Shown piece after piece: positions 8,294 through 16,628 of a DNA stretch of 51,268 bases (the first letter of the stretch is position 1; each line of letters begins with the position of its first letter). Made by a program: the position numbers and the translations under genes. The DNA is from an uncultured Pelagibacteraceae bacterium. Lineage in GTDB: Bacteria; Pseudomonadota; Alphaproteobacteria; Pelagibacterales; Pelagibacteraceae. Location: the NCBI GenBank assembly GCA_902560015.1, contig CACEKA010000007.1:1-51268 (forward strand), in the 5' to 3' direction. Under the pieces are notes generated by a model. That model was not told where the DNA came from. It was given only the letters and a program-made list of their open reading frames with translations, and did no database searches.

Positions 8294-8315
8294 AAAAATA
8301 GTCTAAACATCTCTG

Positions 8316-9716
8316 ATGTCAAATGTAGCAACTAGATTTGCTCCCTCACCTACTGGAGCTCTTCATATTGGTGGTGTGAGAACAGCCCTCTTTAATTGGT
8401 TATTTTCTAAAAACCAAAAAGGAACATTTCACCTTAGAATTGAAGATACTGATAAAGAAAGATCTAAAGATGAACATAAAATTCAAATTATTAAATCCCT
8501 AAAATGGCTTGGTATAGAGCATGATGGTGATGAGTATATTCAATCAACTAAAATTAGTGATCATATAAATGTAGCTAATGAACTACTCAAAAATGGTAAT
8601 GCCTATAAATGTTACTGTTCTGCTGAAGAAATTGAAGAACAAAAAAAAAGAGCTAGACAAAAAAAACTCCCCTATATTTACAATAGAAAATGGAGAGATT
8701 TACCAGAGTCTGAAGCTCCTAAAGATATTAGACCAGTAATAAGATTTAAAAGTAAAATAGAAGGCTCATCAATATTAAAGGATTTAGTTCAAGGTGATGT
8801 TGAAATTGATAATAACACAATTGAAGATTTTATAATTTTAAGAAATGATGGCACACCAACTTATAATTTGTCTGCCACTGTTGATGATCACCAAATGAAT
8901 ATGACCCATATTATTAGAGGAGATGATCATAAGATTAATACTTTCAAACAAATGCAAATTTATTTAGCAATGAACTGGGAATTACCAAAATTTGCACACA
9001 TACCACTTATTCACACAATAGAAGGTAAGAAATTATCAAAAAGAGATAATGCATCAACATTAGATGATTATTCTAAAATTGGCGTTATGCCTGATGCATT
9101 AAGGAATTATTTGCTCAGATTAGGTTGGTCATTTGAGGATAAGGAAATATTTACTTTAGAAGAAAGTATTGAGCACTTTAACTTAGAAGGTATTGGTAAA
9201 TCTCCCTCTAAACTAGATATGAGCAGAATTTTATCAATGAATGAACACTATATAAAAAACATTGATGAAAATGAGCTTTATAAAAATCTGGTTGAATACT
9301 GTGAAATTTATAAAGAAAAAATGAACCCGGCAAAAGAAGTAAAAATTAAATCATCATTATCTTTTCTCAAAAATAAAGCAAAAACTTTAGAAGATATTTA
9401 TAATAATGCAAAATACATAATATCTGACGAAGTAAAATTTGAAGACGAGGATTTAAAATTAATAGATGAAAAAGCAAAAAAAATTATAAAAGAATTTAAT
9501 AATAATCTATCAAGTTTAGAAAGTTTAAATAAAGAAAATCTTGAACCAATCGTAAATGAATTAATAAAAAAATATGAAACAAATTTTAAAGGAGTTGGTC
9601 AGCCATTAAGAGTAGCCTTAACTGGTTCTAAATTTGGCCCAGGCCTTTATGATATTGTAATTTCTTTAGGAAAGGAAGAAGTTAAGAAAAGGTTAGATAG
9701 CAAGATACTTGCTTAA
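8316..9716 (+). CDS. gltX: Glutamyl-tRNA synthetase
   Basis: Class I aminoacyl-tRNA synthetase that charges tRNA-Glu; in bacteria without GlnRS the same enzyme or a paralogue also charges tRNA-Gln. It has 466 aa. The HIGH motif appears as LHIGG (16-20) after FAPSPTGA and the KMSKS motif as KLSKRD (about 238). DTDKERS and IIRGDDH are further catalytic-domain blocks, and the C-terminal anticodon-binding part is helical and Lys-rich. Alphaproteobacteria often encode two GltX proteins with different tRNA preference; which one this is cannot be told from the window. The 3' end overlaps lpxB on the opposite strand by 24 bp. Confidence 0.95.
   Translation: MSNVATRFAPSPTGALHIGGVRTALFNWLFSKNQKGTFHLRIEDTDKERSKDEHKIQIIKSLKWLGIEHDGDEYIQSTKISDHINVANELLKNGNAYKCYCSAEEIEEQKKRARQKKLPYIYNRKWRDLPESEAPKDIRPVIRFKSKIEGSSILKDLVQGDVEIDNNTIEDFIILRNDGTPTYNLSATVDDHQMNMTHIIRGDDHKINTFKQMQIYLAMNWELPKFAHIPLIHTIEGKKLSKRDNASTLDDYSKIGVMPDALRNYLLRLGWSFEDKEIFTLEESIEHFNLEGIGKSPSKLDMSRILSMNEHYIKNIDENELYKNLVEYCEIYKEKMNPAKEVKIKSSLSFLKNKAKTLEDIYNNAKYIISDEVKFEDEDLKLIDEKAKKIIKEFNNNLSSLESLNKENLEPIVNELIKKYETNFKGVGQPLRVALTGSKFGPGLYDIVISLGKEEVKKRLDSKILA
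9693..9716. repeat. Hairpin at the gltX/lpxB convergent overlap
   Basis: AGCAAG-ATA-CTTGCT (9699-9713) is a perfect 6 bp stem with a 3-nt loop, flanked by TTA/TAA that contain the two opposing stop codons. It lies inside both coding ends, so GltX ends in SKILA and LpxB in SKYLAI. No U-tract follows on either side, so it is not a typical intrinsic terminator, but it may stop or process transcripts from both directions. Confidence 0.5.
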
Positions 9717-10829
9717 GATTGAAGCCGATTCATTTGAAGATGACGTTTTAGATCTAATACCCTCTAAAGTTTTATTACAATCACTTAATTGTTTTTCTAT
9801 TAAATTAGGATTTTTTAAGAAATAAATAACTGTATTAAAAATTTCTTTAGCATTGCATTCGTTTTGTAATAATTCTGGAATTACTTCTTTGTTATTTATT
9901 ATATTAATAATATTAGCAAATTTAACATTAACTAATAATTTAAAAATCATAAAATTTATATAACTCAATTTATAAATTATGATTGATGGAATATTTGAAT
10001 TTGCGATTTGTAAAGAGACAGTGCCTGATTTAGAGACAGCAAATATAGAATTAGATAAAATTTGTGATTTAATATTCTCATCAGAAACAACATCAATGTT
10101 ATCTAAACCAGAATTATTAACTTGATTAAAAATATAATCCCTATTGTCATCAGTCGCATGAAAAACAAAAGAATAAATATTTTCTTTATCGTGCATTAGT
10201 TTAATAAAATCTAATAATATAGGTAAAAGAACATTTGTTTCAGACTTACGACTACCAGGAAAAATTGATATTATTTTCCTATCTTTAGATATCAAATCAT
10301 TTAAAACTGTTTTAACATTTTCATTTTTTTCAATTAAAGGATGACCAACAAATGTGGTTTCAATATTTTCTTGATCAAAATATTTTTTTTCAAAATTAAA
10401 TAATAAAAGCATATGATCTATGAACTTTTTGATTTTTTTAGCTCTATTTTTTCGCCAAACCCAAACTTGAGGAGCAACATAATGAATTGTTTTAATATTT
10501 TTATTCTTTTTTTTAACTCTTTCAGCAACTCTTAAAGTAAAATCTGGGCTATCAACGCTAAACAAAATATCAGGATTAAATTTTAATATTTCATCGACTG
10601 TTTTGTTGATCCTGTTTCTTATTTTAAAAATATTAAGTATTACGCTAGTAAATCCTAGATAAGTAATCTCTTTAAGATCAAAAATTGATTGAATACCAAG
10701 TTTTTTAATATGCGATCCACTAACTGACAAATATTCAATATTAGGGTTTTGAACCATTAGTTTTGAAATAACTGTTGAGGCTAATTTATCTCCTGAGGGC
10801 TCACCTGTTAAAATAAAAACTTTCTTCAT
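9693..10829 (-). CDS. lpxB: Lipid-A-disaccharide synthase
   Basis: Glycosyltransferase at the inner face of the cytoplasmic membrane that joins 2,3-diacylglucosamine-1-phosphate to its UDP form, giving the lipid A disaccharide. It has 378 aa. The start MKKVFILTGEPSGDKLAS holds the GExSGD nucleotide-sugar motif. HYVAPQVWVWRKNRAKKI, FVGHPLIE and IFPGSRKSE are the standard family blocks, and SVDSPDFTLRVA matches the acceptor region. It is the last gene of the rpsB-to-lpxB run; its ATG overlaps the lpxI stop by 4 bp. The C-terminus is shared with the gltX end on the other strand. Confidence 0.95.
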   Translation of the reverse strand: MKKVFILTGEPSGDKLASTVISKLMVQNPNIEYLSVSGSHIKKLGIQSIFDLKEITYLGFTSVILNIFKIRNRINKTVDEILKFNPDILFSVDSPDFTLRVAERVKKKNKNIKTIHYVAPQVWVWRKNRAKKIKKFIDHMLLLFNFEKKYFDQENIETTFVGHPLIEKNENVKTVLNDLISKDRKIISIFPGSRKSETNVLLPILLDFIKLMHDKENIYSFVFHATDDNRDYIFNQVNNSGLDNIDVVSDENIKSQILSNSIFAVSKSGTVSLQIANSNIPSIIIYKLSYINFMIFKLLVNVKFANIINIINNKEVIPELLQNECNAKEIFNTVIYFLKNPNLIEKQLSDCNKTLEGIRSKTSSSNESASILSKYLAI

Positions 10830-11611
10830 ATAATTTTAATAAAAATCTTGTTTTTATCAGCAAATTTTATGCATTTATCTTTATCTAAAAAAATATTTTT
10901 TTTTGATTTTAAAATAATTCCTTTTAAACCATATTTCTTACAATCTTTTAATGTGTTAAGGCCAATTGTTGGCAAATCCATTCGTAAATCTTGTTTTTTC
11001 TTAGGAAATTTGATTAAAATCCCATCTGACCTTTTTTTTAATTTTGACAACATTTTTTTAGTTCCACTATTTCCTTCTGTAGCTATAACTTTTTCATCAT
11101 TAACAACTAATGCCTGAACATGATCTAAGCTGTTTAATTGATTAAAATAGATAACTCCTCTTTTAATAGATTTCATATCTTTTAGATTTGGCTTTAGTTT
11201 TGTATAATTTCCTGCCTTCAAAGATAATTCAGGATTAAAAAAAATTGAGCTAATAACTTTTATCTTTTCTCTTTCAAGTATCTTGATAATTGATTTTATA
11301 ATTGCAGCATCACCTAGTTTAGCTGCTTTAATTACACTTGGCATATAATAAATACCTTTAAGATCAAGTCTTAATGTAGAAAATTTAGGCTTAGCTATTT
11401 TTCCAGCAAACAAAACTTTTTTTGATTTATTTTCTTTAATTAAATTTATTATTTTTCCAAATTTGCCAATACTTATACGATTAGAATTTTTATTTTTTTT
11501 AAATTTATTATTTTTTGAAAAATCTATTATAAAATATTTTTTTTTTAATTTTATAATTTTTTTTAGAATAATTTCTGAAAAATTAGTATCTCCTAAAAAT
11601 AATCCTATCAT
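10826..11611 (-). CDS. lpxI: UDP-2,3-diacylglucosamine pyrophosphatase, LpxI type
   Basis: Hydrolyses UDP-2,3-diacylglucosamine to lipid X and UMP, the step before LpxB. It belongs to the LpxI (DUF1009) family that replaces LpxH in alphaproteobacteria. It has 261 aa. Visible family blocks are MIGLFLGDTNF at the start, FAGKIAKPKFS, LGDAAIIKSI, the C-terminal-domain stretch QALVVNDEKVIATEGNSGT, and KKKQDLRMDLPTIG with the acidic residues expected to bind metal. It lies between lpxA and lpxB, as in rhizobia and Caulobacter, which strongly supports the call. Its start is 1 nt from the lpxA stop. Confidence 0.93.
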   Translation of the reverse strand: MIGLFLGDTNFSEIILKKIIKLKKKYFIIDFSKNNKFKKNKNSNRISIGKFGKIINLIKENKSKKVLFAGKIAKPKFSTLRLDLKGIYYMPSVIKAAKLGDAAIIKSIIKILEREKIKVISSIFFNPELSLKAGNYTKLKPNLKDMKSIKRGVIYFNQLNSLDHVQALVVNDEKVIATEGNSGTKKMLSKLKKRSDGILIKFPKKKQDLRMDLPTIGLNTLKDCKKYGLKGIILKSKKNIFLDKDKCIKFADKNKIFIKII

Positions 11612-11612
11612 T

Positions 11613-12395
11613 TTATTTTGAAAAAGGAGTACAGATTGGTCTTTTTTTATCTTTTTCTAAAAAATTAACCACTTCTAAAACTAATTCACTCTTTTTAAAA
11701 TCCTCATTTAAATTATTTAAATTATCAGTTAAATTTTCATTTTTGAATATTTCCTTATAAGCATTACTTAAAGTCATTATTTCTTTATTTGGAATATTCT
11801 TTCTTCTAAGACCTATTAAATTTAAACCTTGTAAAACACTTCTATTACCATGAGCTATTCCGTACGGAATTATGTCTCTTACAACTCCACACATCCCTCC
11901 AATCATTGCAGACCTACCTACTCTAGTAAATTGCTGAACTGCAGAATTACCACCGATAATAACATTGTCTTCTATTTCTGCATGGCCACCTAGTGGAACA
12001 TTGTTAGCTAAAATCACATTATTTCCAACTATGCAATCGTGTGCAATATGTGAAGAAACCATAAATAAACAGTTATTACCTATTTTTGTTAATCCACCTC
12101 CTCCTTTTGTGCCAGTATTAATGGTAACATATTCTCTAATCTTATTATTATCTCCTACCTCCAGTTTAGTCTCTTCACCAGCAAATTTTAAATCTTGAGG
12201 ATCGTTTCCAATTGATGCAAAAGGATATATTTTATTGTTTTTACCAATTCTAGTGTTACCAACAATACTCACATGAGATTGAATCTCCGTATTTTCATCA
12301 ATTTCAACATTAGGGCCAATTATTGAATAAGCTCCTATTTTAACATTGGTGGAAATTTTTGCTTTAGGATCTACAATCGCAGTTTTATGTATCAT
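11613..12395 (-). CDS. lpxA: UDP-N-acetylglucosamine acyltransferase
   Basis: First enzyme of lipid A synthesis, adding a 3-hydroxyacyl chain from ACP to UDP-GlcNAc. It has 260 aa. Most of the protein is a left-handed beta helix built from hexapeptide repeats (IGxxxx pattern from about residue 7 to 185). The catalytic His119 is in SSHIAHDCIVG, equivalent to E. coli His125, and GGHAEIEDN and GLRRKNI follow before the C-terminal helices. The ATG overlaps the lpxD stop by 4 bp. The neighbours lpxD, lpxI and lpxB complete the early pathway; the deacetylase LpxC lies elsewhere. Confidence 0.96.
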   Translation of the reverse strand: MIHKTAIVDPKAKISTNVKIGAYSIIGPNVEIDENTEIQSHVSIVGNTRIGKNNKIYPFASIGNDPQDLKFAGEETKLEVGDNNKIREYVTINTGTKGGGGLTKIGNNCLFMVSSHIAHDCIVGNNVILANNVPLGGHAEIEDNVIIGGNSAVQQFTRVGRSAMIGGMCGVVRDIIPYGIAHGNRSVLQGLNLIGLRRKNIPNKEIMTLSNAYKEIFKNENLTDNLNNLNEDFKKSELVLEVVNFLEKDKKRPICTPFSK

Positions 12396-13381
12396 CTATT
12401 TTCTTTTAAAAATTGTCTTATATTTTTTGCTGGATAACCCATAACCTTAGCATTATCCGGTATATCTTTTATTACTCCAGAACCACCTGCTATTTCAACA
12501 TTGTTACCAATTTTTAAATGTCCTGAAATTCCTGCTTGACCACCAATTTTAACATTATTTCCAATTATTGAACTGCCTGCAATTCCTACTTGGCCCGCAA
12601 TAATTGAGTTTTGCCCTATTTTAACATTGTGAGCAATATGAATTTGATTATCTAAATAAGTATTTTTTCCTATTACAGTGTTAGACATTGACCCTCTATC
12701 AATAGTAGAACTACAACCAATTTCACAATTATCTTCTATAATTACAATACCTATATGAGGGTATCTCAAATTATTATCTTTAATTGGAAAAAATCCAAAC
12801 CCATGTTTGCCTATTACACAATTATCTAAAACTTTAACATTATCTTTAATTAAAGTGTTTCTGATAATCACATTTGATCCAATAGAACAATTATTAGCTA
12901 TTGATACATTTTGCTCAATAATAGTGTTGTGACCAATCAAGCAATTATTGCCAATAGAAACATTTTTACCAATTAAAACGTTCTTTCCATGATTTACTTT
13001 TTCAGAAAAATTAGTTTCAGTAATATTATTTACAGAATTATCATAATTATCATTTATAGATGATGGGTAAAATTTTTGAGTAACTTTTGATGTAGAGACT
13101 AAGACATTTTTAACAATTAAAGGTTGGCAACTGTCTGGTAAATAACTTGTAAGATTATCACTAGTAATACAAAAAGAAGCTCTAGTTTTTTTTGCAATAT
13201 TTTTATATTTTTTTGAGTGAAAAAAAGATAAATCATTTTCTTCTGCTGTGAATAAATCTTTAATATCTAATATATTTTTAGAAACTATATTAGAGTCAAT
13301 ATTCAAAATTTGACATAATAACGAAGCTTCAAATGGACCTTCATTCTTAAAAAAAGGATTAGACATAATTGCTTTTATCAA
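12392..13381 (-). CDS. lpxD: UDP-3-O-acylglucosamine N-acyltransferase
   Basis: Adds the second, N-linked 3-hydroxyacyl chain in lipid A synthesis. It has 329 aa. An N-terminal uridine-binding domain (about 1-105) leads into a hexapeptide-repeat beta helix. The catalytic His is the second one in HIAHNVKIG (about residue 251), and DRGSMSNTVIG precedes it as in the family. An internal ATG at 13366 (MSNPFFKNEGPF) is an alternative start that removes five residues; neither has a clear Shine-Dalgarno sequence. The order here is fabZ then lpxD, whereas many proteobacteria have lpxD then fabZ. Confidence 0.95.
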   Translation of the reverse strand: MIKAIMSNPFFKNEGPFEASLLCQILNIDSNIVSKNILDIKDLFTAEENDLSFFHSKKYKNIAKKTRASFCITSDNLTSYLPDSCQPLIVKNVLVSTSKVTQKFYPSSINDNYDNSVNNITETNFSEKVNHGKNVLIGKNVSIGNNCLIGHNTIIEQNVSIANNCSIGSNVIIRNTLIKDNVKVLDNCVIGKHGFGFFPIKDNNLRYPHIGIVIIEDNCEIGCSSTIDRGSMSNTVIGKNTYLDNQIHIAHNVKIGQNSIIAGQVGIAGSSIIGNNVKIGGQAGISGHLKIGNNVEIAGGSGVIKDIPDNAKVMGYPAKNIRQFLKENR

Positions 13382-13417
13382 AGCGTATTAATCTCTGTTA
13401 TCAATATTTATTGCTAA

Positions 13418-13864
13418 TTATTTCTTATCAACGATAGTCGCAGACCAAATTGCATCAGCCATTTTTTTTTCATCAACAAAAGCCTCACCTTTGTACTTCC
13501 AAACTCTACCATGTGATCTAATAGCTTCAATCTTTAATATTAGTTTACAATCTGGTAATACTGGGTTTCTAAATCTAGCCTTTTCAACACCCATTAAAAA
13601 TACCAATTTATTCTCATAAGTTGATTTATCTAAACCATGAGCTGTAAGTGCTGCTGCTGCTTGACCAAAAGACTCAACTATTAAAACTCCTGGCATTACA
13701 GGCTGCCCAGGGAAATGTCCTTGAACAAAAAAACTATCTTTTTTGACGTTTACAACGGCTGTTGCAGAAAATAACTTTTGTATATCATAAAGTTCATCGA
13801 TTAAGAGCATTGGTTCTCTGTGAGGTAAAAGATTTATAATTTGTTCTTTATTTAACTTTTCCAT
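13418..13864 (-). CDS. fabZ: 3-hydroxyacyl-ACP dehydratase
   Basis: Dehydrates 3-hydroxyacyl-ACP during fatty acid elongation and so competes with LpxA/LpxD for the same substrates. It has 148 aa, a single hot-dog fold. LLPHREPMLLIDEL (12-25) is the N-terminal signature. The active site His50 is in QGHFPGQPVMPGVL and Glu64 in IVESFGQ, matching E. coli His54/Glu68. The start codon abuts the skp stop (1 nt overlap) and 36 bp separate it from lpxD. Its position among lpx genes is standard for proteobacteria. Confidence 0.96.
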   Translation of the reverse strand: MEKLNKEQIINLLPHREPMLLIDELYDIQKLFSATAVVNVKKDSFFVQGHFPGQPVMPGVLIVESFGQAAAALTAHGLDKSTYENKLVFLMGVEKARFRNPVLPDCKLILKIEAIRSHGRVWKYKGEAFVDEKKMADAIWSATIVDKK

Positions 13865-14373
13865 TATCCTTCAAATTCTTTATTTATTTCGATCAAAATA
13901 TCATTTGTTATATCAGAGGTAACTTTGCCTATAAATATATTATTTTTATTTAATACTATATCTATTGATTTTTGAGACATGTATTCTTGGATTTTTTTAT
14001 TAAATTTTTCTAAAACAGCATTTAATTCTTTTACTTTTAATGTATTGAAATCTTTTACCATATTATCTTTGTTGGTTTTGAATTCATTAATTTGAGTCTT
14101 TAATATCTTAATTTCATTTTCAAATTCCTCTTTAGAAATAATATTTTTTTTTTGTAATAGGGTATTTTCTTTTTCTTTCAACTCTTTTTCATTATTTTTA
14201 AGAAGATTAATATTTTTGGTGTTTAATTCTTCTAACTTTTTTAAAGATAATTTTCCAATATTTGAGTTTTTCATTAAGAAATCAATATCAATAAATACTA
14301 TTTTATTTTCAGCAAAAACATTTTGCGAAAATAAAATAAAAAATATTAAAATTAAAAATCTTACAAATTTCAT
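13864..14373 (-). CDS. OmpH/Skp-family periplasmic chaperone
   Basis: Small periplasmic chaperone that holds unfolded outer-membrane proteins for delivery to BamA. It has 169 aa. A signal peptide occupies about 1-21 (hydrophobic core FLILIFFILFSQNVFA, cleavage after Ala21). The mature part starts ENKIVFIDIDFLMKNS, like other Skp proteins, then becomes a long, highly charged coiled coil (Lys/Glu/Asn rich, about 45-140), forming the expected tentacles. It starts 1 nt from the bamA stop, the usual bamA-skp arrangement. Sequence similarity within this family is low, so the call rests on signal peptide, coiled coil, length and context. Confidence 0.88.
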   Translation of the reverse strand: MKFVRFLILIFFILFSQNVFAENKIVFIDIDFLMKNSNIGKLSLKKLEELNTKNINLLKNNEKELKEKENTLLQKKNIISKEEFENEIKILKTQINEFKTNKDNMVKDFNTLKVKELNAVLEKFNKKIQEYMSQKSIDIVLNKNNIFIGKVTSDITNDILIEINKEFEG

Positions 14374-16622
14374 TAAAAAGTTGTACCTATATTAAATCTA
14401 AATGACTCGGTAACGTCAGTTGTATTTTTTGATAAAGTTTCAGTTAAAGAAAATGTTAAGGGACCTATTGGCGTAAACCAATCAACAGCGATACCCACAG
14501 AACTTCTAATTTTATTAGAGTCATCAATTATTGAGCTGTAATCAACCCCCCAAACATTTGCAGCATCAAAAAATACTGAAAAATCTATATTTTGTGAATT
14601 TGGCATTAAATTTGGTAATGTAGAAGCAATATTTAATGATGAAACATAATTTCCCCCAATAAAATCATCTCCATCTTTAGGTCCAACCTTACCTGCTTGA
14701 AATCCTTTTAATCTAGAACTTGGGATTGATAATCTTTCAGATAGTTTTATATCATCGTCAGTAAGTGAATTTGCACTTTGAAGATAGATAGAAATAGTAG
14801 ATATATTATTTTCATAAAGTTCAGTAAAAAATTTATAATTATAAGTATTAGATAAAGTGTTAGTTTTACTTATTATTGGCAAATCTAAATAGTACGTTGA
14901 TCTAAAACCATCATTTGTTTTAAATTTTTGATTTCGTTTATCATAATCAAAATTAAATTTCAAAAAAGTATCCCAATAATCACCCTCTTGTTTTTGTTGT
15001 GTAACTGAAGCTGTTGAGTCAGTTTCTATTTTTTCATAATATGAGCTTGTAGATAATCCTAAATTAAAATCTTTTAGATATTCAAAATTTGTACCTAATT
15101 CTAAACCTTGTTTATTAGTTTTATATCCAAAATTTTTAGTATTATCTCTCTCTTGAGCTTCCAAAGTTACATATAAAGCTTTATCAGAATTATTATAATT
15201 TGGATTTGATACACTAAATTTACCTTTAAAAGCATCAGGACTAACTTTCCCGTTAGCATCCAAAGATATTCCTTTTCCCAAATAATTATTTTCTTTAACT
15301 CCAAACATTATTGAGGATTCACCGGTGCCCAGTCCTGCACCGGCCATAATTTCTCCTGTAGCTTTTTCTTCAACATTAATGTTAATTATTTTAGAATAGT
15401 CTTCATTTCCATCCATTACTTCTGTCTGAACAGATTTAAAAAAATTTAAACTTTTTAAATTATTTTCTGATTTTTTATTTAGAATTTCATTAAATGGATC
15501 ACCTTCATCAATTTCTAATTGATTACGGATTACACTTTCGCGAGTTATATTATTTCCAAAAATATTTATTTTATCTACAAAATATTTTTCTGTCTCATTA
15601 ATTCTAAAATTTAAATTAATTTGATTATCAACTATATTTTCCTCTACTAAAGCGCTTATAGATTTGAACTCTTCATTAATCGTAATGTTATCAATTTCAT
15701 CCAGTATTTTATCAACTGTATTGATTGAATAAGACTCTCCTTTTGTCTTTAAAAATAATTCCTGCAATTCATTAAAATTTTCTTTTTGAAAATCTTCTGG
15801 CAATGATAAAGTTATTTCATTAAAAAAAAATTTTTCTTTAGCATCAATATTATAAATTAATTCAAACTCGTTATCTGAAATTAATTTTGCATAAGAAGAA
15901 TTTATTTCAACATCAAAATAACCTCTATTCAAATAAAAACCTTTAAGAAGTTTTTCATCGTAAGAAATTAGATTTTCATTTAAATACTTTTTTCCAGAAA
16001 TGAATTTCCAAAATTTATATTCTTCACTTACTATTATACTTTTTAATTTTCTATCTTTATAAATTTTATTTCCTACAAAAGATATTTTTCTAATTTTGGC
16101 TTTTTCACCTAAATTAATTTTATATTTTATATTAACTCTATTATTATTTAAATCCTCTAAGTAAGTGTCAACAGTTGGAAAATAATAACCAATGTCTCTC
16201 AATATCTTTATAATATTTTTTTTATCCTCAATTAATAAAATTTGATCAAAGGAAGCTCTTTGTTTTAATTTAAGATCTTTAGAAATTTGAGCTTTGACTT
16301 TTTTTGATTTAACACCTTCAAATAAAATATTTTCTATAATTGGTAATTCTTTAACATTTATTAATAAATTTTTATTATCAATACTTACAGAAATATTTTC
16401 AAAAAAATTCGAATTATATAAATCATTCAATATTTGATTTATCTTAAAACTATCTACATCTTCATTAATCGAAACATTAGAAAACATTATTATAGTTTCA
16501 TCAGAAATTCTTTCATTACCTTTTACTGTAATTTTTTTTACAACTTCGGCTAATATATTATTTGTGTTAATTAAAAAAAGAACAAAGACATAAAAAAAAT
16601 ATAAGTAGAATTTTTTTAACAT
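14373..16622 (-). CDS. bamA: Outer-membrane protein assembly factor BamA
   Basis: Core of the BAM complex that inserts beta-barrel proteins into the outer membrane. It has 749 aa. The signal peptide covers about 1-25 (ends NNILA), followed by POTRA repeats (about 26-415; ITVKGNERIS, NILFEGVK, KISFVGNKIY, INIFGNNITR mark their starts) and a 16-strand barrel of the Bac_surface_Ag type (about 420-749). The last residue is Phe, the usual C-terminal barrel signal. The conserved loop-6 RGF motif reads LKGF here (SSRLKGFQAG), with Lys in place of Arg. It follows dxr by 6 bp; rseP, normally between dxr and bamA, is missing. Confidence 0.96.
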   Translation of the reverse strand: MLKKFYLYFFYVFVLFLINTNNILAEVVKKITVKGNERISDETIIMFSNVSINEDVDSFKINQILNDLYNSNFFENISVSIDNKNLLINVKELPIIENILFEGVKSKKVKAQISKDLKLKQRASFDQILLIEDKKNIIKILRDIGYYFPTVDTYLEDLNNNRVNIKYKINLGEKAKIRKISFVGNKIYKDRKLKSIIVSEEYKFWKFISGKKYLNENLISYDEKLLKGFYLNRGYFDVEINSSYAKLISDNEFELIYNIDAKEKFFFNEITLSLPEDFQKENFNELQELFLKTKGESYSINTVDKILDEIDNITINEEFKSISALVEENIVDNQINLNFRINETEKYFVDKINIFGNNITRESVIRNQLEIDEGDPFNEILNKKSENNLKSLNFFKSVQTEVMDGNEDYSKIININVEEKATGEIMAGAGLGTGESSIMFGVKENNYLGKGISLDANGKVSPDAFKGKFSVSNPNYNNSDKALYVTLEAQERDNTKNFGYKTNKQGLELGTNFEYLKDFNLGLSTSSYYEKIETDSTASVTQQKQEGDYWDTFLKFNFDYDKRNQKFKTNDGFRSTYYLDLPIISKTNTLSNTYNYKFFTELYENNISTISIYLQSANSLTDDDIKLSERLSIPSSRLKGFQAGKVGPKDGDDFIGGNYVSSLNIASTLPNLMPNSQNIDFSVFFDAANVWGVDYSSIIDDSNKIRSSVGIAVDWFTPIGPLTFSLTETLSKNTTDVTESFRFNIGTTF

Positions 16623-16628
16623 ATCGAT

